In this document: piece after piece, positions 29,779 to 44,213 of the stretch
How the letters are laid out: every line of letters starts with the position of its first letter
Numbering within the stretch: the first letter of the stretch is position 1
From: Hafnia alvei
Lineage (GTDB): Bacteria; Pseudomonadota; Gammaproteobacteria; Enterobacterales; Enterobacteriaceae
Direction: 5' to 3'
NCBI RefSeq assembly: GCF_034424155.1
Contig: NZ_CP139992.1
Coordinates: 248,001 to 312,000 of the forward strand
Length of the DNA stretch: 64,000 bases
Translations under genes and position numbers: made by a program
The notes under the pieces: model-generated
Database searches by the model: none
Told to the model about the DNA's origin: nothing
The model's input: the letters and a program-made list of their open reading frames with translations, nothing else

Positions 29779-32700
29779 ATGGTTTACTCCTATACCGAGA
29801 AAAAACGTATTCGTAAGGATTTTGGTAAGCGTCCACAAGTTTTGGACATACCTTATCTCCTTTCTATCCAGCTTGACTCGTTCCAGAAATTTATCGAGCA
29901 AGATCCGGAAGGGCAACACGGCCTGGAAGCAGCATTCCGTTCCGTATTCCCAATCCAGAGTTACAGTGGTAATTCCGAGCTGCAGTATGTCAGCTATCGT
30001 CTCGGTGAGCCGGTATTCGATGTTAAAGAATGCCAGATCCGTGGCGTAACTTACTCCGCTCCGCTGCGCGTTAAACTGCGTCTGGTGATTTACGAGCGTG
30101 AGGCGCCGGAAGGCACCGTTAAAGACATCAAAGAACAAGAAGTCTACATGGGTGAAATTCCACTCATGACTGATAACGGTACTTTCGTTATCAACGGTAC
30201 TGAGCGCGTAATCGTATCTCAGTTACACCGTAGCCCAGGCGTGTTCTTTGACAGCGATAAGGGTAAAACCCATTCATCGGGTAAAGTGCTGTATAACGCA
30301 CGTATCATCCCTTACCGTGGTTCATGGTTAGATTTCGAATTCGATCCGAAAGACAACCTGTTTGTGCGTATTGACCGTCGCCGTAAATTACCTGCGACCA
30401 TTATTCTGCGCGCATTGAACTTTACGACTGAGCAGATCCTTGACCTGTTCTTCGACAAAGTTGTCTTCGAGATTCGTGACAATAAACTGCAGATGGAGCT
30501 GGTTCCAGAACGTCTGCGTGGCGAAACTGCGTCCTTCGATATCGAAGCTGACGGCAAGGTCTATGTTGAAAAAGGCCGCCGTATTACCGCACGCCACATT
30601 CGCCAATTGGAAAAAGACGGCATTACGCTGATCGAAGTTCCAGTTGAGTACATTGCTGGTAAAGTCGTCGCTAAAGATTTCATCGACGAGAATACCGGTG
30701 AGCTGATCTGTGCAGCCAACATGGAGCTGTCACTGGATCTGCTGGCTAAGCTGAGCCAAGCGGGTTACAAGCGTATCGAAACGCTGTTCACCAACGACTT
30801 GGATCACGGTGCTTATATTTCTGAGACCATTCGCGTCGATCCAACAAGCGACCGCTTAAGCGCGCTGGTTGAAATCTATCGCATGATGCGTCCTGGTGAG
30901 CCACCAACACGCGAAGCAGCTGAAAACCTGTTCGAGAACCTGTTCTTCTCCGAAGACCGCTATGATCTGTCTGCGGTTGGTCGTATGAAGTTCAACCGTT
31001 CTCTGCTGCGTGAAGAGATTGAAGGCTCCGGTATCCTGAGCAAAGACGACATCATTGAAGTGATGCGTAAACTCATCGATATCCGTAACGGTAAAGGCGA
31101 AGTGGACGATATCGACCACTTGGGTAACCGTCGTATCCGTTCCGTGGGCGAAATGGCTGAGAACCAGTTCCGTGTAGGTCTGGTACGTGTTGAGCGTGCA
31201 GTTAAAGAGCGTCTGTCTTTGGGCGACCTCGATATGCTGATGCCTCAGGACATGATCAACGCCAAGCCAATTTCTGCAGCCGTTAAAGAGTTCTTTGGTT
31301 CCAGCCAGCTGTCTCAGTTCATGGACCAAAACAACCCGCTGTCAGAAATTACGCATAAGCGTCGTATCTCCGCGTTGGGCCCAGGTGGTTTGACTCGTGA
31401 GCGCGCAGGCTTTGAAGTTCGAGACGTTCATCCGACTCACTACGGTCGTGTATGTCCAATCGAAACGCCTGAAGGTCCAAACATCGGTCTGATCAACTCC
31501 CTGTCTGTTTATGCGCAGACTAACGAATACGGCTTCTTGGAAACTCCATACCGCCGCGTTCGTGATGGAATTGTAACTGATGAGATTCATTACCTGTCTG
31601 CTATCGAAGAAGGCAACTACGTCATCGCTCAGGCGAACTCCAACTTGGACGACGAAGGCCGCTTTGTAGAAGATCTGGTTACTTGCCGTAGCAAAGGCGA
31701 ATCAAGTTTGTTCAGCCGCGATCAGGTTGACTACATGGACGTTTCCACCCAGCAGGTGGTTTCTGTCGGTGCTTCCCTGATCCCGTTCTTGGAACACGAT
31801 GACGCCAACCGTGCATTGATGGGTGCGAACATGCAACGTCAGGCCGTTCCAACTCTGCGTGCTGATAAGCCGCTGGTTGGTACCGGTATGGAACGTGCTG
31901 TAGCCGTTGACTCCGGTGTTACCGCTGTTGCTAAACGTGGTGGTGTGATCCAGTACGTGGATGCTTCTCGTATCGTTATCAAAGTTAACGAAGATGAGAT
32001 GTACCCAGGCGAAGCAGGCATTGATATTTATAACCTGACCAAATACACCCGTTCTAACCAGAACACCTGCATCAGCCAGATGCCGTGTGTCAATCTGGGC
32101 GAACCAATTGAACGTGGCGACGTGCTGGCTGACGGCCCGTCTACCGATCTGGGTGAATTGGCTCTGGGTCAGAACATGCGCGTGGCATTCATGCCATGGA
32201 ACGGTTACAACTTCGAAGACTCCATCTTGGTGTCTGAGCGTGTTGTACAGGAAGACCGCTTCACGTCTATCCACATCCAGGAACTGGCCTGTGTGTCTCG
32301 TGACACCAAACTGGGGCCTGAAGAGATCACCGCTGACATCCCTAACGTGGGTGAAGCAGCGCTCTCTAAACTGGATGAATCCGGTATCGTTTATATCGGT
32401 GCAGAAGTGAAAGGTGGTGACATTCTGGTTGGTAAAGTAACGCCTAAAGGCGAAACTCAGCTGACTCCAGAAGAGAAACTACTGCGCGCGATCTTCGGTG
32501 AGAAAGCATCTGATGTTAAAGATTCTTCTCTGCGCGTTCCAAACAGTGTTTCTGGTACCGTTATCGACGTACAGGTCTTTACTCGCGACGGCGTAGAAAA
32601 AGACAAACGTGCGCTTGAAATCGAAGAGATGCAGCTGAAGCAGGCTAAGAAAGACCTGACTGAAGAACTGCAGATCTTGGAAGCTGGCTTGTTTGCCCGT

Positions 32701-33807
32701 ATCCATGACGTGCTGGTATCTGGTGGTGTTGAAGCTGAGAAATTGGCTAAGCTGCCACGCGACCGCTGGTTAGAACTGGGTCTGGCTGATGAAGCTAAAC
32801 AGAACCAGCTCGAGCAGTTGGCTGAGCAGTACGACGAACTGAAATCTGATTTCGAGAAGAAACTGGATGCTAAGCGTCGTAAGATCACTCAGGGCGACGA
32901 TCTGGCTCCAGGCGTACTGAAAATTGTTAAGGTTTATCTGGCTGTTAAACGTCAGATCCAACCTGGTGACAAGATGGCAGGCCGCCACGGTAACAAAGGT
33001 GTTATCTCTAAGATCAACCCGATCGAAGATATGCCTTACGATGAAAACGGTACTCCGGTAGACATCGTACTGAACCCGCTGGGCGTACCATCACGTATGA
33101 ACATCGGTCAGATCCTGGAAACCCACTTGGGTATGGCTGCAAAAGGTATTGGTGAGAAAATTAACGCCATGCTGAAGCAGCAGCAGGAAGTGGCCAAGCT
33201 GCGTGAGTTCATTCAGAAAGCCTACGATCTGGGCGATAACACGCGTCAGACCGTTGATCTGAACACCTTTACCGATGACGAAGTTATGCGTCTGGCTGAG
33301 AACCTGAAAAAAGGTCTGCCAATCGCAACACCAGTCTTCGATGGTGCGAAAGAGAAAGAAATCAAAGAGCTTCTGACATTAGGTGGCATCCCTACCTCTG
33401 GTCAGATCACGCTGTTTGATGGCCGTACCGGCGAGCAGTTTGAGCGTCAGGTTACTGTCGGCTACATGTATATGCTGAAACTGAACCACTTGGTTGATGA
33501 CAAAATGCATGCGCGTTCTACCGGTTCTTACAGCTTGGTTACTCAGCAGCCGCTGGGTGGTAAAGCTCAGTTCGGTGGTCAGCGCTTCGGTGAGATGGAA
33601 GTATGGGCACTGGAAGCGTATGGCGCTGCCTACACGCTGCAGGAAATGCTGACCGTCAAGTCCGACGATGTAAACGGCCGTACCAAGATGTACAAAAACA
33701 TCGTGGATGGCGACCACCGTATGGAACCAGGCATGCCGGAATCCTTCAACGTATTGTTGAAAGAAATCCGCTCGCTCGGTATTAACATTGAGCTGGAAGA
33801 CGAGTAA
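29779..33807 (+). CDS. rpoB: DNA-directed RNA polymerase subunit beta
   Basis: RpoB is the beta subunit of the core polymerase, and its 1342 aa equal E. coli. The rifampicin region reads [30 protein letters not shown], which is wild type. The active-site face is visible in [16 protein letters not shown] and in [23 protein letters not shown] near the C-terminus. rpoC follows after about 140 bases on the same transcript. Confidence 0.99.
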   Translation: MVYSYTEKKRIRKDFGKRPQVLDIPYLLSIQLDSFQKFIEQDPEGQHGLEAAFRSVFPIQSYSGNSELQYVSYRLGEPVFDVKECQIRGVTYSAPLRVKLRLVIYEREAPEGTVKDIKEQEVYMGEIPLMTDNGTFVINGTERVIVSQLHRSPGVFFDSDKGKTHSSGKVLYNARIIPYRGSWLDFEFDPKDNLFVRIDRRRKLPATIILRALNFTTEQILDLFFDKVVFEIRDNKLQMELVPERLRGETASFDIEADGKVYVEKGRRITARHIRQLEKDGITLIEVPVEYIAGKVVAKDFIDENTGELICAANMELSLDLLAKLSQAGYKRIETLFTNDLDHGAYISETIRVDPTSDRLSALVEIYRMMRPGEPPTREAAENLFENLFFSEDRYDLSAVGRMKFNRSLLREEIEGSGILSKDDIIEVMRKLIDIRNGKGEVDDIDHLGNRRIRSVGEMAENQFRVGLVRVERAVKERLSLGDLDMLMPQDMINAKPISAAVKEFFGSSQLSQFMDQNNPLSEITHKRRISALGPGGLTRERAGFEVRDVHPTHYGRVCPIETPEGPNIGLINSLSVYAQTNEYGFLETPYRRVRDGIVTDEIHYLSAIEEGNYVIAQANSNLDDEGRFVEDLVTCRSKGESSLFSRDQVDYMDVSTQQVVSVGASLIPFLEHDDANRALMGANMQRQAVPTLRADKPLVGTGMERAVAVDSGVTAVAKRGGVIQYVDASRIVIKVNEDEMYPGEAGIDIYNLTKYTRSNQNTCISQMPCVNLGEPIERGDVLADGPSTDLGELALGQNMRVAFMPWNGYNFEDSILVSERVVQEDRFTSIHIQELACVSRDTKLGPEEITADIPNVGEAALSKLDESGIVYIGAEVKGGDILVGKVTPKGETQLTPEEKLLRAIFGEKASDVKDSSLRVPNSVSGTVIDVQVFTRDGVEKDKRALEIEEMQLKQAKKDLTEELQILEAGLFARIHDVLVSGGVEAEKLAKLPRDRWLELGLADEAKQNQLEQLAEQYDELKSDFEKKLDAKRRKITQGDDLAPGVLKIVKVYLAVKRQIQPGDKMAGRHGNKGVISKINPIEDMPYDENGTPVDIVLNPLGVPSRMNIGQILETHLGMAAKGIGEKINAMLKQQQEVAKLREFIQKAYDLGDNTRQTVDLNTFTDDEVMRLAENLKKGLPIATPVFDGAKEKEIKELLTLGGIPTSGQITLFDGRTGEQFERQVTVGYMYMLKLNHLVDDKMHARSTGSYSLVTQQPLGGKAQFGGQRFGEMEVWALEAYGAAYTLQEMLTVKSDDVNGRTKMYKNIVDGDHRMEPGMPESFNVLLKEIRSLGINIELEDE

Positions 33808-33949
33808 TTCGTTCATTCGAATTGCAAGTAACACCAGCCGCTAAGCGCCCTGTGAAAGCGGGGCGCTTAGTCAGTGGTTGCACTGGTCACAGGGGCATTT
33901 GGGTGGTATCCGAATGCCCAACAGGTCTAACTCCGACAGGAGCCAATCC

Positions 33950-36900
33950 GTGAAAGACTTACTGAAGTTTCTGAAAGCTCAAACTAAGACCGAAGAGTTT
34001 GACGCGATCAAAATTGCTCTGGCCTCGCCAGACATGATCCGTTCTTGGTCTTTCGGCGAAGTTAAGAAGCCGGAAACCATTAACTACCGTACGTTCAAAC
34101 CAGAACGTGACGGCCTTTTCTGCGCCCGTATCTTTGGGCCGGTAAAAGATTACGAATGCCTGTGCGGTAAGTACAAGCGTTTGAAACACCGCGGTGTTAT
34201 CTGCGAAAAATGTGGTGTTGAAGTTACTCAGACTAAAGTACGTCGTGAGCGTATGGGCCATATCGAACTGGCTTCTCCGACTGCACATATCTGGTTCCTG
34301 AAATCACTGCCATCCCGTATCGGCTTGCTGTTAGACATGCCGCTGCGTGATATTGAACGCGTTCTGTATTTTGAGTCTTATGTCGTTGTTGAAGGCGGCA
34401 TGACCAATCTGGAACGTCGTCAGATCCTGACTGAAGAGCAGTATCTGGACGCTCTGGAAGAGTTCGGTGACGAATTCGACGCGAAGATGGGTGCTGAAGC
34501 TATCCAAGGCCTGTTGAAAAACATGGATCTGGAAGCGGAATGCGAACAGCTGCGCGAAGAGTTGAACGAAACCAACTCCGAAACCAAACGTAAAAAGCTG
34601 ACCAAGCGTATCAAGCTGCTGGAAGCGTTCGTTCAATCTGGTAACAAACCAGAGTGGATGATCCTGACCGTTCTGCCGGTTCTGCCGCCAGATCTGCGCC
34701 CATTGGTACCGCTGGACGGCGGTCGTTTTGCGACTTCTGACCTGAACGATCTGTATCGTCGCGTCATTAACCGTAACAACCGTCTGAAACGTCTGCTGGA
34801 TCTGGCTGCGCCGGACATCATCGTACGCAACGAAAAACGTATGCTTCAGGAAGCGGTTGACGCCCTGTTGGATAACGGTCGTCGCGGCCGTGCGATCACC
34901 GGTTCAAACAAACGTCCTCTGAAATCTTTGGCCGATATGATCAAAGGTAAGCAGGGTCGTTTCCGTCAGAACCTGTTGGGTAAACGTGTTGACTACTCCG
35001 GTCGTTCTGTAATCACCGTAGGTCCATACCTGCGTCTGCATCAGTGCGGTCTGCCTAAAAAAATGGCGCTGGAGCTATTCAAGCCGTTCATCTACGGCAA
35101 GCTGGAACTGCGTGGTCTTGCTACCACCATTAAAGCTGCGAAGAAAATGGTTGAGCGCGAAGAAGCTGTCGTTTGGGATATCCTGGACGAAGTTATCCGC
35201 GAACACCCAGTGATGCTGAACCGTGCACCAACACTGCACCGTTTGGGTATCCAGGCATTTGAACCGTTACTGATCGAAGGTAAAGCTATTCAGCTTCACC
35301 CGCTGGTTTGTGCGGCATATAACGCCGACTTCGATGGTGACCAGATGGCTGTTCACGTACCGTTGACGCTGGAAGCCCAGCTGGAAGCGCGTGCGTTGAT
35401 GATGTCTACCAACAACATCCTGTCACCTGCGAACGGCGAGCCAATCATCGTTCCTTCTCAGGACGTTGTATTGGGTCTGTATTACATGACTCGTGACTGT
35501 GTTAACGCTAAAGGCGAAGGCATGGTTCTGAGTGGCCCTAAAGAAGCAGAGCGTATTTATCGCGCTGGTCTGGCTTCTCTGCACGCTCGCGTTAAAGTGC
35601 GTATTACGCAAACCGAGAAAAATGCAGAAGGCGAATGGGTAACAAGTACCGGTTTGATCGACACCACCGTTGGTCGTGCGATTCTGTGGATGATTGTGCC
35701 TCAGGGCCTGCCATACAGCATCGTTAACCAGCCGTTGGGTAAAAAAGCGATCTCCAAGATGCTGAACACTTGTTACCGCATCCTGGGCTTGAAGCCGACC
35801 GTTATCTTTGCTGACCAGATCATGTACACCGGTTTTGCCTACGCTGCGCGTTCAGGTGCTTCCGTTGGTATCGATGATATGGTTATTCCAGAGAAGAAAG
35901 TGGAAATCATTTCTGAAGCCGAAGCAGAAGTTGCTGAGATTCAGGAACAGTTCCAGTCTGGTCTGGTTACAGCGGGCGAACGTTACAACAAAGTCATCGA
36001 TATTTGGGCTGCGGCCAACGAACGTGTTGCTAAAGCGATGATGGAAAACCTGTCTACCGAGCTGGTTATTAACAGCAAGGGTGAAGAAGAGCGTCAGGTT
36101 TCCTTCAACAGTATCTTTATGATGGCCGACTCCGGTGCTCGTGGTTCTGCTGCGCAGATTCGTCAGCTGGCCGGTATGCGTGGTCTGATGGCTAAGCCAG
36201 ATGGCTCCATCATCGAAACGCCAATCACCGCGAACTTCCGTGAAGGTCTGAACGTACTCCAGTACTTCATCTCTACTCACGGTGCTCGTAAAGGCTTGGC
36301 GGATACCGCACTGAAAACTGCGAACTCCGGTTACCTGACTCGTCGTCTGGTAGACGTAGCGCAAGACTTGGTCGTTATCGAAGATGACTGTGGTACCCAC
36401 AACGGCATCGTGATGACTCCGGTTATCGAAGGTGGTGACGTTAAAGAGCCACTGCGCGATCGCGTATTGGGTCGTGTGACGGCTGAAGAAGTTCTGAAGC
36501 CAGGCACCGCAGATATTCTGGTTCCACGTAACACCCTGCTGAATGAAAAATGGTGTGATCTGTTAGAAGAACACTCCGTTGACATCATCAAGGTTCGTTC
36601 CGTTGTTAGCTGTGAAACCGACTTCGGTGTGTGTGCACACTGCTACGGTCGTGACTTGGCTCGTGGCCACATCATCAACAAGGGTGAGGCAATCGGGGTT
36701 ATCGCGGCACAGTCCATCGGTGAACCGGGTACACAGCTGACGATGCGTACGTTCCACATCGGTGGTGCGGCATCTCGTGCGGCGGCAGAGTCCAGCATTC
36801 AGGTGAAAAACAAAGGTCATCTGAAACTGAACAACGCTAAGTTCGTTCTGAATAGCGATAAGAAGCTGGTTATTACCTCGCGTAATACCGAGCTGAAACT

Positions 36901-38170
36901 GATCGACGAATTCGGCCGTACTAAAGAAAGCTATAAAGTGCCTTACGGCTCTGTTATGGCTAAAGGCGATGGCGCTGAAGTCAACGGCGGCGAAACTGTA
37001 GCTAACTGGGACCCGCATACCATGCCGGTTGTTTCAGAAGTTAGCGGTTTCATCCGTTTCACTGACATCATCGATACTCAGACCATTACCCGCCAGACCG
37101 ACGAACTGACCGGTTTGTCTTCTCTGGTTGTTCTGGATTCTGCAGAGCGTACCGGTAGCGGTAAAGATCTGCGTCCAGCACTGAAAATCGTTGACGCTAA
37201 AGGCGACGATGTATTGATCCCAGGCACCGATATGGCTGCTCAATACTTCCTGCCAGGTAAAGCGATCGTTCAGTTGGAAGATGGTACTCAGATCCATGCG
37301 GGTGACACCTTGGCGCGTATTCCTCAGGAATCCGGCGGTACCAAGGATATTACCGGTGGTCTGCCACGCGTTGCTGACCTGTTCGAAGCACGTCGTCCGA
37401 AAGAACCTGCGATCTTGGCAGAAATTACGGGTGTCATTTCCTTCGGTAAAGAAACCAAAGGTAAACGTCGTCTGGTAATTACTCCGCTGGATGGTAGCGA
37501 ACCGTACGAAGAGATGATTCCGAAATGGCGTCAGCTGAACGTGTTCGAAGGCGAACGTGTAGAACGTGGTGACGTGGTTTCCGATGGTCCAGAATCTCCG
37601 CATGACATCCTGCGTCTGCGTGGCGTTCATGCTGTGACTCGTTATATCACCAACGAAGTGCAGGACGTTTACCGTCTGCAAGGCGTTAAGATTAACGATA
37701 AACACATCGAAGTCATCGTGCGTCAGATGCTGCGTAAAGCAACCATCGATAGCGCTGGTAGCTCTGAGTTCCTGGAAGGCGAACAGGTTGAGTTCTCTCG
37801 CGTTAAAATCGCGAACCGTGAGTTGGAAGCGAACGGCAAGATTGCGGCAACATACAGCCGTGACCTGCTGGGTATCACCAAAGCTTCTCTGGCGACTGAG
37901 TCCTTCATCTCTGCTGCTTCGTTCCAGGAAACAACTCGCGTTCTGACCGAAGCTGCCGTTGCTGGTAAGCGTGATGAACTGCGCGGCCTGAAAGAAAACG
38001 TAATCGTGGGTCGTCTGATCCCAGCCGGTACAGGTTACGCTTATCATCAGGATCGTGCTCGCCGTAAAGCTCAGGGCGAAGCTCCTGTTGCTCCACAGGT
38101 GAGTGCGGAAGAAGCTACTGCTAACTTGGCAGAGCTGCTGAACGCAAGCATGCGTGGCGACGACGAGTAA
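33950..38170 (+). CDS. rpoC: DNA-directed RNA polymerase subunit beta'
   Basis: RpoC holds the catalytic magnesium through NADFDGD (near residues 458-464). The N-terminal zinc ribbon [19 protein letters not shown] is near 70-88. A second zinc site uses [13 protein letters not shown]. The start is GTG at 33950 ([18 protein letters not shown]), with AGGAG seven bases upstream, giving 1406 aa against 1407 in E. coli. An ATG 72 bases upstream in frame precedes the ribosome site and is not used. A strong terminator follows. Confidence 0.98.
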   Translation: MKDLLKFLKAQTKTEEFDAIKIALASPDMIRSWSFGEVKKPETINYRTFKPERDGLFCARIFGPVKDYECLCGKYKRLKHRGVICEKCGVEVTQTKVRRERMGHIELASPTAHIWFLKSLPSRIGLLLDMPLRDIERVLYFESYVVVEGGMTNLERRQILTEEQYLDALEEFGDEFDAKMGAEAIQGLLKNMDLEAECEQLREELNETNSETKRKKLTKRIKLLEAFVQSGNKPEWMILTVLPVLPPDLRPLVPLDGGRFATSDLNDLYRRVINRNNRLKRLLDLAAPDIIVRNEKRMLQEAVDALLDNGRRGRAITGSNKRPLKSLADMIKGKQGRFRQNLLGKRVDYSGRSVITVGPYLRLHQCGLPKKMALELFKPFIYGKLELRGLATTIKAAKKMVEREEAVVWDILDEVIREHPVMLNRAPTLHRLGIQAFEPLLIEGKAIQLHPLVCAAYNADFDGDQMAVHVPLTLEAQLEARALMMSTNNILSPANGEPIIVPSQDVVLGLYYMTRDCVNAKGEGMVLSGPKEAERIYRAGLASLHARVKVRITQTEKNAEGEWVTSTGLIDTTVGRAILWMIVPQGLPYSIVNQPLGKKAISKMLNTCYRILGLKPTVIFADQIMYTGFAYAARSGASVGIDDMVIPEKKVEIISEAEAEVAEIQEQFQSGLVTAGERYNKVIDIWAAANERVAKAMMENLSTELVINSKGEEERQVSFNSIFMMADSGARGSAAQIRQLAGMRGLMAKPDGSIIETPITANFREGLNVLQYFISTHGARKGLADTALKTANSGYLTRRLVDVAQDLVVIEDDCGTHNGIVMTPVIEGGDVKEPLRDRVLGRVTAEEVLKPGTADILVPRNTLLNEKWCDLLEEHSVDIIKVRSVVSCETDFGVCAHCYGRDLARGHIINKGEAIGVIAAQSIGEPGTQLTMRTFHIGGAASRAAAESSIQVKNKGHLKLNNAKFVLNSDKKLVITSRNTELKLIDEFGRTKESYKVPYGSVMAKGDGAEVNGGETVANWDPHTMPVVSEVSGFIRFTDIIDTQTITRQTDELTGLSSLVVLDSAERTGSGKDLRPALKIVDAKGDDVLIPGTDMAAQYFLPGKAIVQLEDGTQIHAGDTLARIPQESGGTKDITGGLPRVADLFEARRPKEPAILAEITGVISFGKETKGKRRLVITPLDGSEPYEEMIPKWRQLNVFEGERVERGDVVSDGPESPHDILRLRGVHAVTRYITNEVQDVYRLQGVKINDKHIEVIVRQMLRKATIDSAGSSEFLEGEQVEFSRVKIANRELEANGKIAATYSRDLLGITKASLATESFISAASFQETTRVLTEAAVAGKRDELRGLKENVIVGRLIPAGTGYAYHQDRARRKAQGEAPVAPQVSAEEATANLAELLNASMRGDDE

Positions 38171-38189
38171 TCGTTGATTCGTGCCTAAT

Positions 38190-38217
38190 AAAAACCGCTC
38201 TTCGGAGCGGTTTTTTT
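38190..38217 (+). terminator. Terminator of rpoBC
   Basis: AAAAACCGCTC-TTCG-GAGCGGTTTTTTT, a tetraloop hairpin 20 bases past the rpoC stop. Confidence 0.95.
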
Positions 38218-38251
38218 ATGTCTGAAATTTAGAAAATATCTTTAAACGAGG

Positions 38252-38290
38252 CAGGCTAACCGAGCTTCGGAGACTCGGTTAGCCTGTTTT
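38252..38290. repeat. Second strong hairpin between rpoC and thiH
   Basis: CAGGCTAACCGAG (38252-38264) pairs perfectly over 13 bases with CTCGGTTAGCCTG (38274-38286), followed by TTTT. It could be a back-up terminator for rpoBC. The remaining 150 bases up to the thiH stop show nothing I recognise. Confidence 0.75.
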
Positions 38291-38444
38291 GGTCAGCAGA
38301 GCTTAGAGGGATGAATGAGCTCTGACTAATGCCTTAGACTGCATCAGCGGATGTACTTTATGTTGCCTAATTTCTATTGCTACCCGATGTTTTTTAAACT
38401 GGAATATACGCTATTCAGAAACGTCTTTAGTTGCAGTGTTGCCT

Positions 38445-39575
38445 TTAAAACTGCGGCGTTCTTCCCAAATATCCATCCCAGTCTTTCCATACCGGCTGTA
38501 GCCCTGATGAAACTAGCGATGTTGCCACCTGAGCGGGAGTTCGTCCGTCGTGAGGCGTGAACTGTTCGAGCTCTGGATGATTATCGGCATAGCCTCCGGG
38601 CTGAGTTTTTGAAAATGCGCTGACGTTGTTGATAGCCAATGGTACGACGTTATCTCTGAATTCAGGAGATTCGCGCGTGGAGAGGGAGAGCTCGATCTCG
38701 GGGGCAAAAATACGAAATGCACAGATGGTTTGCACCAGCTGTGCTTCATCCATAATTGATGCCGGTTCGATACCACCGGTACAAGGGCGTAAGCGCGGGA
38801 ACGAAATGGAGTATCGGCTCTGCCAATAAGTTTGCTGAAGCCACGTTAAATGCTCTGCAACCATAAAACAGTCGGTTCGCCAATTATCCGATAACCCAAT
38901 CAGTGCGCCTATCCCGATCTTGTCGATCCCTGCTTTGCCTAAACGATCGGGAGTTTCAAGTCGCCAAAAGAAATCCTGCTTATTTCCTTTTAAGTGATGT
39001 TGAGCATACACCGAGGGATGATAGGTTTCTTGATAGACCATCACGCCATCTAACCCTAGCGTTTTGAGCTCTGCGTATTCTTCCTGTGCTAATGGCTGAA
39101 CTTCCATCATTAGCGAACTGAAATGACGCCGGATTTTAGGTAAATGTTGGCGAAAATAATCCATCCCGACTTTTGCCTGATGCTCGCCGGTGACTAACAA
39201 AAGGCTGTCAAACCCCATAGCGCGAATAGCTTCACATTCACGTTCAATCTCAGCCCCATCCAGCGTTTTGCGCTTAAGGCGGTTACTCATGGAGAAGCCG
39301 CAATAGGTACAATCGTTAGCGCACAGATTTGAGAGATAAAGGGGAACGTAAAACCCTACCGTGTTGCCGAAGCGTTGGCGTGTAAGCTGCTGTGCTTTGT
39401 GTGCCATAGGCTCGAGATAGCCAGCCGCAGCCGGTGATAGCAGAGCCAACATATCTTCACGATTGGGCCGCGCGGCCATTAATGCACGTTCAACATCGGC
39501 ATTAGTTTTGGCATTGATTCTTAGTCCAATATCATCCCAGTTCAGCTGTTGCCAGCATTGTGTGAAGGTTTCCAC
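38445..39575 (-). CDS. thiH: 2-iminoacetate synthase (tyrosine lyase) ThiH
   Basis: ThiH is a radical SAM enzyme that splits tyrosine into p-cresol and 2-iminoacetate (dehydroglycine) for the thiazole ring of thiamine. The cluster-binding motif is C85-xxx-C89-xx-C92 in LCANDCTYCGFS. At 376 aa it is the E. coli size. It is the last gene of thiCEFSGH, three bases after thiG. Use of ThiH rather than the oxidase ThiO marks the anaerobe-compatible enterobacterial route. Confidence 0.96.
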   Translation of the reverse strand: METFTQCWQQLNWDDIGLRINAKTNADVERALMAARPNREDMLALLSPAAAGYLEPMAHKAQQLTRQRFGNTVGFYVPLYLSNLCANDCTYCGFSMSNRLKRKTLDGAEIERECEAIRAMGFDSLLLVTGEHQAKVGMDYFRQHLPKIRRHFSSLMMEVQPLAQEEYAELKTLGLDGVMVYQETYHPSVYAQHHLKGNKQDFFWRLETPDRLGKAGIDKIGIGALIGLSDNWRTDCFMVAEHLTWLQQTYWQSRYSISFPRLRPCTGGIEPASIMDEAQLVQTICAFRIFAPEIELSLSTRESPEFRDNVVPLAINNVSAFSKTQPGGYADNHPELEQFTPHDGRTPAQVATSLVSSGLQPVWKDWDGYLGRTPQF

Positions 39576-39578
39576 AAT

Positions 39579-40358
39579 CTAAACCTCCTGTTTCGATGAA
39601 TGCAAAAACCCGGTCAGTGGGCTGGTGGCGCTGGCATGATGGCTTGGAGACCCCAAACCGCTTTGGTAGGCAATCCGTCCAGCCTCAACGGCGAGTCTAA
39701 AAGCTTTTGCCATCGCCACGGGATCACGAGCAACAGCGATAGCGGTGTTAACCAAAACGGCGTCTGCGCCCAGTTCCATCGCTGCACTGGCATGGCTGGG
39801 AGCCCCGATCCCAGCATCGACCACTACTGGCACCTTCGCTTGCTCAATAATGATTTGTAGAAACTCTCGGGTAATAATTCCCTGATTAGAGCCAATCGGT
39901 GCGCCAAGCGGCATGACGGCGGCACAGCCTACTTCTTCTAAACGTTTACACAGCACAGGATCGGCACCGCAATACGGTAGAACAACAAAACCCGCTTTCA
40001 CTAATATTTCTGCCGCTTTGAGGGTTTCTATCGGATCTGGCAGCAGGTAGCGAACGTCGGGATGAATTTCAAGTTTCACCCAGTGAGTTCCTAGTGCCTC
40101 GCGAGCCAGTTTGGCCGCAAATACGGCCTCTTCGGCAGTTTTTGCCCCTGAAGTATTGGGCAGCAGGCTGGCATTAAGCTGACGCAGTGGAGCAAGAATG
40201 GCGTCGTTGCCACTTTTAAGATCAACGCGTTTCATTGCCATCGTAATGAGCTGAGAGCCAGACTCATTGAGCGCTGCGAGCATTTTCTCCGCCGAAGAAA
40301 ACTTTCCAGTTCCGGTGAAAAGGCGTGAAGAAAACGTTTTATCTGCAATCTGTAACAT
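39579..40358 (-). CDS. thiG: Thiazole synthase ThiG
   Basis: ThiG joins deoxyxylulose 5-phosphate, dehydroglycine and ThiS thiocarboxylate into the thiamine thiazole phosphate. The 259-residue TIM-barrel protein begins [20 protein letters not shown]. The Schiff-base lysine is K95 in [10 protein letters not shown], and [29 protein letters not shown] forms the phosphate-binding end. The frame stays open upstream across thiS, but the ATG at 40356-40358 has GGAGGT before it and directly follows the thiS stop. Confidence 0.95.
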   Translation of the reverse strand: MLQIADKTFSSRLFTGTGKFSSAEKMLAALNESGSQLITMAMKRVDLKSGNDAILAPLRQLNASLLPNTSGAKTAEEAVFAAKLAREALGTHWVKLEIHPDVRYLLPDPIETLKAAEILVKAGFVVLPYCGADPVLCKRLEEVGCAAVMPLGAPIGSNQGIITREFLQIIIEQAKVPVVVDAGIGAPSHASAAMELGADAVLVNTAIAVARDPVAMAKAFRLAVEAGRIAYQSGLGSPSHHASATSPLTGFLHSSKQEV

Positions 40359-40359
40359 C

Positions 40360-40560
40360 TCAACCTCCAGCAATAGCTTGGAACACCACAATGTCATCTC
40401 CTTCGGCAAGCTGCTGTGTTGCCCAGTGCTCGCGGGGGAGAATTGTTTGATTAAGCGCAAGCGCAGTGCCTTGCTGGTGTCGGCCTAGTTGTGTCAGTAA
40501 GTTCTCGACGCTGGTGGGAGTATCGAGCGTTATTTTTTCATCGTTGACGGTGATCTTCAT
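40360..40560 (-). CDS. thiS: Sulfur carrier protein ThiS
   Basis: ThiS (66 aa) is a ubiquitin-like sulfur carrier. Its C-terminal Gly-Gly (QAIAGG) is adenylated by ThiF and then thiocarboxylated. The beta-grasp fold is suggested by [22 protein letters not shown]. The start overlaps the thiF stop by four bases (ATGA on the minus strand), and thiG starts one base after its stop. Confidence 0.95.
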   Translation of the reverse strand: MKITVNDEKITLDTPTSVENLLTQLGRHQQGTALALNQTILPREHWATQQLAEGDDIVVFQAIAGG

Positions 40561-41309
40561 ACGCTATGTGCTCCGCATACTGGGCAGGCAGGAGCGCGTT
40601 TCAGGCCAAACGTACGCCAGCTTTGCTGACGCCCATCGAATAGCCGCAGTTTTCCGGCTAAAGCAGAAGGCATACCGGCGAGCATCTTGATGGCTTCTAG
40701 GGCTTGTAACGTTCCGATCACGCCAACAACTGGGCCAAGTACGCCAGCATTACGGCAATTGCGCTGAGGCTCCACGTCATCTGGCCATAGGCATCGATAA
40801 CAGCCCTGTGCAAACGGTGGTTCAATGACCATCAGTTGCCCGCCAAACCCCACGGCACTGCCGCTGATCAACGGTTTATTTTGGGAAACGCAGGCAGAAT
40901 TTACCGCCTGACGCGTAGGCATGTTGTCGCTACAGTCGAGGATTAAATCGACCTGTGCCACAGCTTCCCGAAGAGCGTCACCGGCTAAGCGTTCAGATAG
41001 GGTGATGAACTCCACCTGAGGATTTAGCGCCTGTAGGCGTTGCTTCGCCGTCTCTGCTTTGTATTGCTCCAGATCGCGGGTGGTATATAGGATCTGGCGC
41101 TGGAGATTGCTGATATGCAGACGATCGTCGTCGGCGAGCAGGATCTTACCAACGCCCGCAGCCGCCAAATACAAGGCTGCCGGAGCGCCTAATCCACCCA
41201 ATCCAACAATTAAAACGCTAGCGGCGCTGAGATTTTCCTGGCCCTGAGAGCCAATTTCTTCGAGCAACAGTTGGCGGCTATAGCGCATAAAATCGTGATC
41301 GCTAAGCAT
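40557..41309 (-). CDS. thiF: ThiS adenylyltransferase ThiF
   Basis: ThiF is an E1-like enzyme that adenylates the C-terminus of ThiS with ATP. The 250-residue protein has the nucleotide-binding glycines VGLGGLGAP (about 35-43), then [13 protein letters not shown] and [13 protein letters not shown]. Four zinc-binding cysteines appear as CYRC and, near the C-terminus, CPVC. It overlaps thiE by eight bases and thiS by four. Confidence 0.95.
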   Translation of the reverse strand: MLSDHDFMRYSRQLLLEEIGSQGQENLSAASVLIVGLGGLGAPAALYLAAAGVGKILLADDDRLHISNLQRQILYTTRDLEQYKAETAKQRLQALNPQVEFITLSERLAGDALREAVAQVDLILDCSDNMPTRQAVNSACVSQNKPLISGSAVGFGGQLMVIEPPFAQGCYRCLWPDDVEPQRNCRNAGVLGPVVGVIGTLQALEAIKMLAGMPSALAGKLRLFDGRQQSWRTFGLKRAPACPVCGAHSV

Positions 41310-41945
41310 CGTTGGCTCTCCGATTCTCTATGAGCTGTAGCAAAGTGTCGGTAGCGGCCAGCCAGTCCGGCGCCTGCGTAATGGCGCTGACTACGGCAAT
41401 GCTGCCGACACCACATTCCAGCACAGCGGGAACGCGATCGATACTGATCCCGCCGATGGCGACGGTGGAGTAATCAGGAATACGAGCAACCTGCCGTTTG
41501 AGATCGATAAGCCCCTGTGGCGCAGACGGCATCACTTTGGTTTGGGTGGGGAATATATGGCCTAATGCGATATATGAGGGGCGATAAGACAGAGCACGAT
41601 CCATTTCGGCATCGTCATGTGTGGAAAGTCCTAGACGAAGCTGCGCGTTGCTGATCGCTTGAAGATCGGCGATATCCAGATCTTCTTGGCCTAGGTGGAC
41701 GCCGTAAGCACAATGTTTAATGGCGAGCTGCCAATAATCATTAATAAATAAACGTGCCTGGTAGTGTCGGCCTAAGGCAATGGCGTGAGCAATATCAGAC
41801 TCTACCGCCTGTTCTGGTAGATCTTTGATTCGCAACTGGATCGTGCGCACGCCTGCCTTAAGCAGGTGCTCAATCCATTCAACGCTATCGACAACGGGAT
41901 AAAGACCAAGGCGTTGTTCGGTTGCTGGGAAGGTTAGTAAAGCCA

Positions 41946-41946
<1 letters not shown>
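41302..41946 (-). CDS. thiE: Thiamine-phosphate synthase ThiE
   Basis: ThiE couples hydroxymethylpyrimidine diphosphate and thiazole phosphate to thiamine monophosphate. The 214-residue TIM barrel has the pyrophosphate-binding segments [22 protein letters not shown] and GLSTHD, and the phosphate loop [12 protein letters not shown]. It overlaps thiC by one base. It is second in thiCEFSGH. Confidence 0.95.
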
Positions 41947-43901
<1,955 letters not shown>

Positions 43902-44030
43902 CTACCAGTGTTCTGGTTTAACAATGATTAAAAATCAAGTTGGAGAATTGCTTGTCTGGAGCTCGGAGGGAGTAATAGATAGCAGGCAACCCATCAGCGA
44001 TAGATAAATGCTGGTGGGTGCAAAGGATTA

Positions 44031-44140
44031 CTCTTGTTCCCTTCGCGGGTATTAACCCGATCAGGTTCCGCGGATCCCGAATTAACGGTCTCAGCCTGAA
44101 GTGGGAAAGGATCCCGCTCACTAGGCACTCCGACAAGAGA
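44031..44140 (-). promoter_or_regulatory. TPP riboswitch (THI element) upstream of thiC
   Basis: Read on the minus strand it contains the conserved GGAGTGCC, CAGGCTGAGA, GGATCCGCGGAACCTGATC and AATACCCGCGAAGGGAACAAGA. The outer TCTTGT/ACAAGA forms P1. A hairpin CCCACCAGC...GCTGATGGG lies between it and thiC and may be part of the expression platform. Thiamine pyrophosphate would turn off thiCEFSGH. Confidence 0.95.
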
Positions 44141-44213
44141 GCCCAGTGTAGGAGCGGGAGAGCAAAACTGCAAGCTGTTAACTAAGCTGTAATGTCTATG
44201 CTACTTTCAGGCG

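Noticed and set aside
30300..38100. Long antisense frames within rpoB and rpoC
   Set aside because: They are shadow frames produced by strong codon bias in highly expressed genes.
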